A stretch of 64,000 bases of DNA from Emiliania huxleyi CCMP1516. Its lineage: Eukaryota > Haptophyta > Isochrysidales > Noelaerhabdaceae. Where the stretch lies: positions 985,060 through 1,049,059 of the forward strand of contig NW_005199770.1 in assembly GCF_000372725.1 (NCBI RefSeq), read 5' to 3'. Position numbers and translations under genes: made by a program. Below are positions 59,261 to 64,000 of the stretch, in pieces (within the stretch, counting starts at the first letter, position 1; every line of letters begins with the position of its first letter). The notes beneath the pieces were generated by a model that ran no database searches, had not been told where the DNA came from, and saw nothing but the letters and a program-made list of their open reading frames with translations.

Positions 59261-60051
59261 CCTCCGCCTCCGCCGCCTCCGCCGCCGCCGCCGCCGCCGC
59301 CACGGCCTCGCCGGGCGGTGCGGCCGCAGCTGCAGCTATGGCAGCAGCCGCAACAGAGGCAGCAGCAGCGGCAGAAGCAGCGGCAGCAGCAGCAGCAGCC
59401 GCCATCGCCGTCGCGCGGTCGCTCAGCATCTCGAACGAATCCCCACGATGAGCAGCGAGGCGAGGAATATCTCCTCGCTGCCGATCGTCGGGCCGATAAA
59501 CTGCATCTTGAACATCTCCAATAACACGAGCGTAGCGGGAAGAAAGTGGTAGCTCACAGCTCGCTGTAGATGTCCTGGCGCTCTTCGGTTCGTCCTGATC
59601 TGATCCAACCGCGACTTCCGCCGCTTCCGCGAGCTCGGCGAGCTCTTCGAGCTCGTCTGCCCACCGCTCCAGCGCCGCACCCTCCGCAAAAGCCTCTGCA
59701 TGGCTTTTGCCGGAGCAGCCGCCACCTGAAGCGGCTGCCTCTGCGGCGCTGGCGAGAGCCCGCTGCACAGCCTCACGGAGCGCTGCTGCAGCGCCATCCT
59801 CCTCCTCCACCACCACCTCCACCACCGCATCGGCACCACCGAGATGCTCTGCGGCGAGAGCGACAGTGTTGGCTTCATGCAGTGAAGCGTAAGCGTGCAG
59901 CACCGTCTGCTCGTCCGCCGGCAGTCGCTGCCGGCCGCCTGCGCCGACGCTGTTGACGACGCTGGCAGCGCCGCTGTTGCCGCCGGTCGCAGTACCGTCG
60001 TCAGCGGCGGCGCCGCCGCCGCCACCAGGTGGGCGAGCAGAGTCGGCAGGC
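59261..60051 (-). CDS. Possible Ala-rich hypothetical gene
   Basis: From ATG 60051 (MPADSARPPGGGGG) the minus frame is open for over 250 codons and includes EQTVLHAYASLHEANTVALA and WADELEELAELAEAAEVAVG, which look like real helices, before a poly-Ala run. In another frame around 59440..59550 a hydrophobic LVLLEMFKMQFIGPTIGSEE-IFLASLLIVGI stretch suggests a separate membrane-segment exon. I could not choose exon boundaries. The 3' end of the open frame runs into the 137-bp repeat. Low certainty. Confidence 0.25.
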
Positions 60052-61530
60052 ATGCACCTGCCGACGCCGGTTTCCGCCCATTCTCCGTTCACACCCCTTT
60101 GCAGAATAGAGGGAATGAACAAAAAAAACGTCGGGCCAAGCAGCGTTTCCGTTTTTTATCCGCGCTGTTGAGCGTTTCAAGTTCTTCTAAAACGTTTTTT
60201 TAGCCGAGGCGTTTTTTTCCTGGTTTCAAATTCTTCTTTCTGGCGGCCCTTTCCGATGAGCGATGTGTGCTAGTCTGCGTCAGTCCACAAATGTCGAAAC
60301 GACGAGGTTTTCTTCTTTGGTGTGCCGGTGATAGTACTAGCACGCGCCAGTTCGCACCTGTGTCGAGCCTGTGTGCTGTGCTACCCAACGAGGGCGCGAG
60401 ATAGGATTTTCGCGTCAGTGGCGGCCAAGACAGAAACAGCGTGCTACTGTCTTGAGTGCTGGAGGCGCCCCTGATGCCACTGGTCTCAATCCGAGCCGGC
60501 GGCGCCTTCGTCCGGGCCCACGGCCGGCACGCCGTCAAATTTTCTCGCCGATCCCGCGCGCTCGGCCGCCACCGCGGCGCCTCCGAGAGCGCCGTTTCGA
60601 CACGCTGCAGCCGCGGGCCGCGGCACCTCGACACACCGCCTCTCGCGCCGCCTTGAGGTGCTCCGATCGTGCACGCGGGTCGGCTCGGCACGGTGCGTGC
60701 AAATTATTGCATGTATTCGCACTCGCTGCGCCACGTATCTGCCTCTGACGGCCCGATACGCCACCCGAAGCGCCACCGGTCCACACACGCGGGGCTGCGC
60801 GACTCTCTCGCGGCCCACCGCCCTCCCACACGCCGTTCGACCTCCACACAGGCGCTCGCTCGAGCCTCGCCGTCCGGGCGGTCCTGCGCGTCCAGATCTC
60901 GGCGACCATGACCCGCCACGCGCCAGCTCTGCACCTCTCCCGCGCGCGCCCGGCTGCTGGCATGGCGAGGCGGGCGAGGCTGGCGCGCTGCGACCGGTGG
61001 AGCGCCGCGCGGGCAGCGCACCAGCCTCGCACGCACCTCTCCACTGCCACAGGGAGGTTTCGTCAGTCTCGGCGTCGCATCTGCCGCGCCGAGATTCGAC
61101 GGACCGAAGGGGTAGAGGCTAGCGCTCTCTGTCGAGAGAAGCGCAATACTCAAGACAACGATTACTACATCATGCACGACCTCGAGCGTGCAACGCCGCA
61201 CAGTGCTCAGGGTTCGAGCAGGTGCAGGCGAGTGGAGGGGCCCCTGGCAGAGCCGCCAGCACTGCGGCTGTGTGGACACGAGTATCCCCTCTTGCTTCTC
61301 CTTACCGGTCCGTTCTCCTCGCCTACGGACCACCATCGCAGCTGCTGCCTCCGCTACCAGCTCTCGGGCTGCTGCAACGGCAGTTACCGCAAAGATCTCG
61401 CACCGAATGTGGACCCTGCCTTTCGCCGCCGCTACTTCCGACGTCGCCGCTCGACACGACCGGAGCTGTACGCGATGAACACGCGACGATCGACACGCCC
61501 TCTCTGCCTTGTGTGGCGATTATCACGTCG
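60052..61530. other. No certain gene
   Basis: Open frames on both strands are Arg/Ala-rich and inconsistent with one another. CGTTCACACCCCTTTGCAGA at 60089 is shared with the 21419 area. No feature supported. Confidence 0.3.
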
Positions 61531-62060
61531 TGGGGGAGTGTTGGGCATCTGTTCGACGTGGCAATGCCACTCTACCTCATTGCTGTCTCTTCCTCGTCTC
61601 GCCTCCTCGCGCTAGCCCGTCCCGCTGTCCAACGCCTCTGGCAAGAAGTCCAATGCGCCTCTACGAGGATGGCATGCCTACGCTCAGACACATTCACACT
61701 CTGCTGTTGACTTGTTGTCTGCCGCATCCTCATTCATGAAGACTGCGGAGACAATGGGGGAGTGTTGGAGAGTGTGAACTCAAAACCTACTTCCTGACCG
61801 TAGCCTGACCGTCCTTGTGTAACCGTCTCATGTTTGGTTTGTCCTGCCGCGCACATTGTCATCGACTTGTATCCGACTTGGTGGCTGTGGTGATGTAGCA
61901 ATGGTGTGGGTCTCTAGTGACCTATACAGCTCCTCCGTGTTCCGTCTCCTGACACCGTCAATCATCAGTACTCGCGTACCTTTCGCCAGCTCGGCGCCTG
62001 ATCACGTCGCATCTCCCGTCGCCATCGCCTTCGCTGTGGCTCTCGCTGTGTCGTTCGATG
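61531..62060 (+). mobile_element. Possible LTR-retrotransposon (copia-like) end
   Basis: GTGGGGGAGTGTTGGGCAT (61531 area) and ATGGGGGAGTGTTGGAGAG (61755 area) both resemble a polypurine tract followed by a TGTTGG LTR start, as in Ty1/copia elements. No reverse transcriptase, integrase or second LTR was recognised, so this may be a fragment or a solo LTR. Confidence 0.3.
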
Positions 62061-62067
62061 CTAGGCA

Positions 62068-62230
62068 CGTTCCCCTCAACACCTTTCGCCAGCTCCCAGC
62101 TCGGCCTCGTGCTCGGCTCGTTCCCCTCAACACCTTTCGCCAGCTCCCAGCTCGGCCTCGTGCTCGGCTCGTTCCCCTCAACACCTTTCGCCAGCTCCCA
62201 GCTCGGCCTCGTGCTCGGCTCGTTCCCCTC
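62068..62230 (+). repeat. 51-bp tandem repeat, about 3.3 copies
   Basis: The unit begins CGTTCCCCTCAACACCTTTC and ends CTCGTGCTCGGCT; successive units are nearly identical. On both strands it gives open frames, which are artefacts. Confidence 0.9.
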
Positions 62231-62320
62231 AACACATCAACTTTTGACACATTCCTCAACACTTTGACGCATTGAACACGACTTGCAAGCTGTGGCTTCG
62301 TGTGCTTCTACCTGGTGCTT

Positions 62321-62457
62321 CCCTCGCGCTCGCCGCCGGCATTCGCGAGCTTCGTGAGACGCACCCGGCCCTCGCAGGTGTCCGTCCGTCAACTTGAGGC
62401 CCGCCGCCGCCAGCCATCCCAAGCTAGTCCCCAACAGACGCAGCACTGCCAATCGAC
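62321..62457 (+). repeat. 137-bp repeat identical to 59124..59260
   Basis: See 59124..59260. The sequence right after it differs between the two sites, so the copy boundary lies at about 62457. Confidence 0.85.
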
Positions 62458-63004
62458 ACAAACAAAGCCCGTCGCCCGCCCAGAATAGCCCCAATACACA
62501 CCCCGGAGAAATGCGACAACGTCGCGGCTGCACCTTTGGCAAGCGTACTTGGGCGGTCTCCGCCGTCGGCTACATCGCCGGCCTCGTGCCAAGCCTGCCT
62601 CGCATGAGCATATGGCGAGTCATCGTCTTTCCCGTTCGCCATCCGCAAATTTGCTCGGAATGCTCGCTCGCGTCGATTCGATGCTCATCTGCCCGAGAGG
62701 GATGATCTACCCGGCGCGCGAGCGGAGAGGTGCCTCGCCCCCTGCCCTTCATCACCATCACCGCAAGCATCATCATGATGACTGTCCTCGTGCCGTCGTC
62801 AGCAAGTCAAGCATCACCATCGTCACCGTCTTCACCAGCATCCTCGCCCTCATCCTCGTCACCATCCTCATCACCATCACCATCCCCGTCCTCGTCAACA
62901 TCCTCGTCAACATCATCACCATCTCCTTCATCGTCAACATCCTCCCCTTGATCGTCATGATGACGCAGGCCTCTGCGCGCTCGGACATCCCATCCATCCC
63001 TTGA
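62458..63004. other. CATCAC/CGTCAT low-complexity tract and spacer
   Basis: 62745..62950 is a degenerate trinucleotide/hexanucleotide tract (CATCACCATC, TCCTCGTCAC) that encodes Ser/Pro or Asp/Glu runs depending on strand. No gene recognised. Confidence 0.6.
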
Positions 63005-63980
63005 GTGCTCGGGCAACCCCGCGCTGCTCATGAGGCGTTTAGGGGTGAAGATCCCGGGGCGAGCCGACAGGGACTTGGCTTCGAGCAGGCGCGCAGCTCG
63101 CGCACGCTCTCTGTGTACACCGTGGCCTGCCCAGAACCTTCCCGGAACTTCCCTGCAGGTGCCGCTTCGCCCCGGACGAGGCGATGGGATGGGCCCTCCT
63201 TCGGCCCCCTCCCCCCCCCCCCTCCCTTCCGCCCCTCGCCCCCCCCCCCACCTCTCTCCTGCCCGCCATCAGCCCCTCCACTCCCTCTTTGCACACCCCC
63301 AGCTCTCTCCCCCGTCTACCGCCCGACCCGTCGCAGCCCCTCACCCCCTCACCAGACACTGCACCTCCCCACCTCCGCGCAGCCGCCGGCGATGCTTGGC
63401 GAGGACGGCGAGGAGCGACTTGGGCGACCTGGCCGCGCAGCCTGCTTCGCGCGCAACACGAAGCAGGCGAGAATGTGATGTCGACGACTCTGTGCGCGGC
63501 AACTTTGGTCTCGGCTGCACGGTGCGCGGCTCGATCCTGGCCTTCAACCACACCCGCTCTCACTTCCCGAACTCTCCAAGCAAGCCCTCGCGATGAAACC
63601 GCGCCTATTTCTCCCCCCCCCCTTCTTACTTCGCCTGCAGGTCGCAGCAGGGCCGCAGCCGCCCTGGCTCTCGGCACCCCGAGTCCCTCCGTCCTCCCCC
63701 CCGTCGATTCCTCCCGCCTTCGTGACGCCCGATCCTCTCCACCGACTTCCTCGCTGCGGGATGTCGGCCGATGCGGTGCGTTTGCTCTGCCCACGCCCGT
63801 TCCCCCTTGCCCGCGAGGCCCGCGCCCCTTCCACGACTGGCGACACTCCCCCCACCCCCCTCTTGCCCCGCCCTCCCGCCGCCCGCCGCCCTACACCCTC
63901 CTCTTCGCGCACGCGCGCAGGTCCGCGACGCTTGTCCAGCATCCCACCGGCCCGTCCTCTTCGCCGCCATCGTCTTCTAA
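63005..63980 (+). CDS. Possible 3' exons of an unrecognised gene
   Basis: Several pieces look exonic: CRFAPDEAMGWALLR after CCTTCCCTGCAG (63158); VRGNFGLGCTVRGSILAF (63495..63550); and VRDACPASHRPVLFAAIVF-stop after GCGCGCAG (63921..63980). GTGCGTTTGCTC at 63778 may be a copy of the exon start at 63921, as in the duplicated introns described for other genes. Reading frames between pieces were not resolved and no family is recognised. Confidence 0.3.
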
Positions 63981-64000
63981 GCGGCGCTCATCGGGCTCTC

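Noticed and set aside
60908..61615. 235-codon plus-strand ORF
   Set aside because: No domain, Arg/Ser-rich, and several overlapping frames of equal quality on both strands; it overlaps the possible LTR-like sequence.

Overview
The window looks like nuclear DNA of a GC-rich eukaryotic microalga, most probably a haptophyte. The grounds are: genes for eukaryotic machinery (GINS subunit PSF1, ALG8, EME1-like nuclease, an eIF4B-like factor, sirtuin, PIF1 helicase); many very short introns (about 58-140 nt), most with GC-AG instead of GT-AG ends; a Pro-rich, VWD-like surface protein and a leucine-rich-repeat protein of a style common in haptophytes; and dense microsatellites and small transposons. 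The group assignment is inference from gene style and composition. There are no operons, ribosome binding sites or prokaryotic signals. No tRNA or rRNA gene was recognised by eye.

Layout. 1-1.6 kb: 3' part of a SIRT7-like sirtuin, followed by a small retrocopy. 2.4-6.5 kb: an exostosin-like glycosyltransferase and an ankyrin protein. 6.5-8.6 kb: dispersed repeat and a 1.25-kb terminal-inverted-repeat (TIR) element. 8.6-11.2 kb: a U-box/R3H/UBA-like gene on the minus strand. 11.6-12.7 and 21.7-22.9 kb: two 1172-bp copies of one TIR transposon in opposite orientation, each with its own 4-bp target duplication. 13.2-19.9 kb: a Pro-rich/VWD-like surface protein, a Nudix hydrolase, PSF1, and a large unrecognised protein. 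20-28 kb: repeat-rich, with microsatellites, an MFS transporter, a LINE reverse-transcriptase remnant and a DUF2256 protein. 28.9-36 kb: a helical protein, an ARM-repeat protein, a retroelement-like ORF and an eIF4B-like gene. 36.2-38.3 kb: repeats around an 877-bp TIR element. 38.4-43.5 kb: a RAP-domain gene with about 20 exons. 43.9-49 kb: a UVR/NTF2-like protein and ALG8 (with a 100-N gap). 49.2-55.4 kb: EME1-like and PIF1, separated by a 265-bp foldback element. 55.8-64 kb: a Pro-rich membrane protein, an N-myristoylated LRR protein, then mostly repeats.

Main discovery. In the RAP, PIF1, ALG8, U-box and sirtuin genes, most introns begin with a copy (about 15-40 nt) of the start of the exon that follows them. 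An intron therefore consists of a copy of the downstream exon start, a short insert of roughly 40-60 nt, and AG. Copies range from identical over 27 bp (at 43.1 kb) to barely recognisable, so they have different ages. The inserts fall into at least two sequence classes that recur in unrelated genes. Because the donor dinucleotide is copied from the downstream exon, an exon starting with GC gives a GC donor and one starting with GT gives a GT donor, which would explain the excess of GC-AG introns. This points to a continuing intron-making process, either an introner-type insertion with long target duplications or templated local duplication. One PIF1 intron shows two such events stacked at the same site.

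Exon boundaries were deduced by hand from reading frames, splice dinucleotides and family similarity; none has transcript support here.
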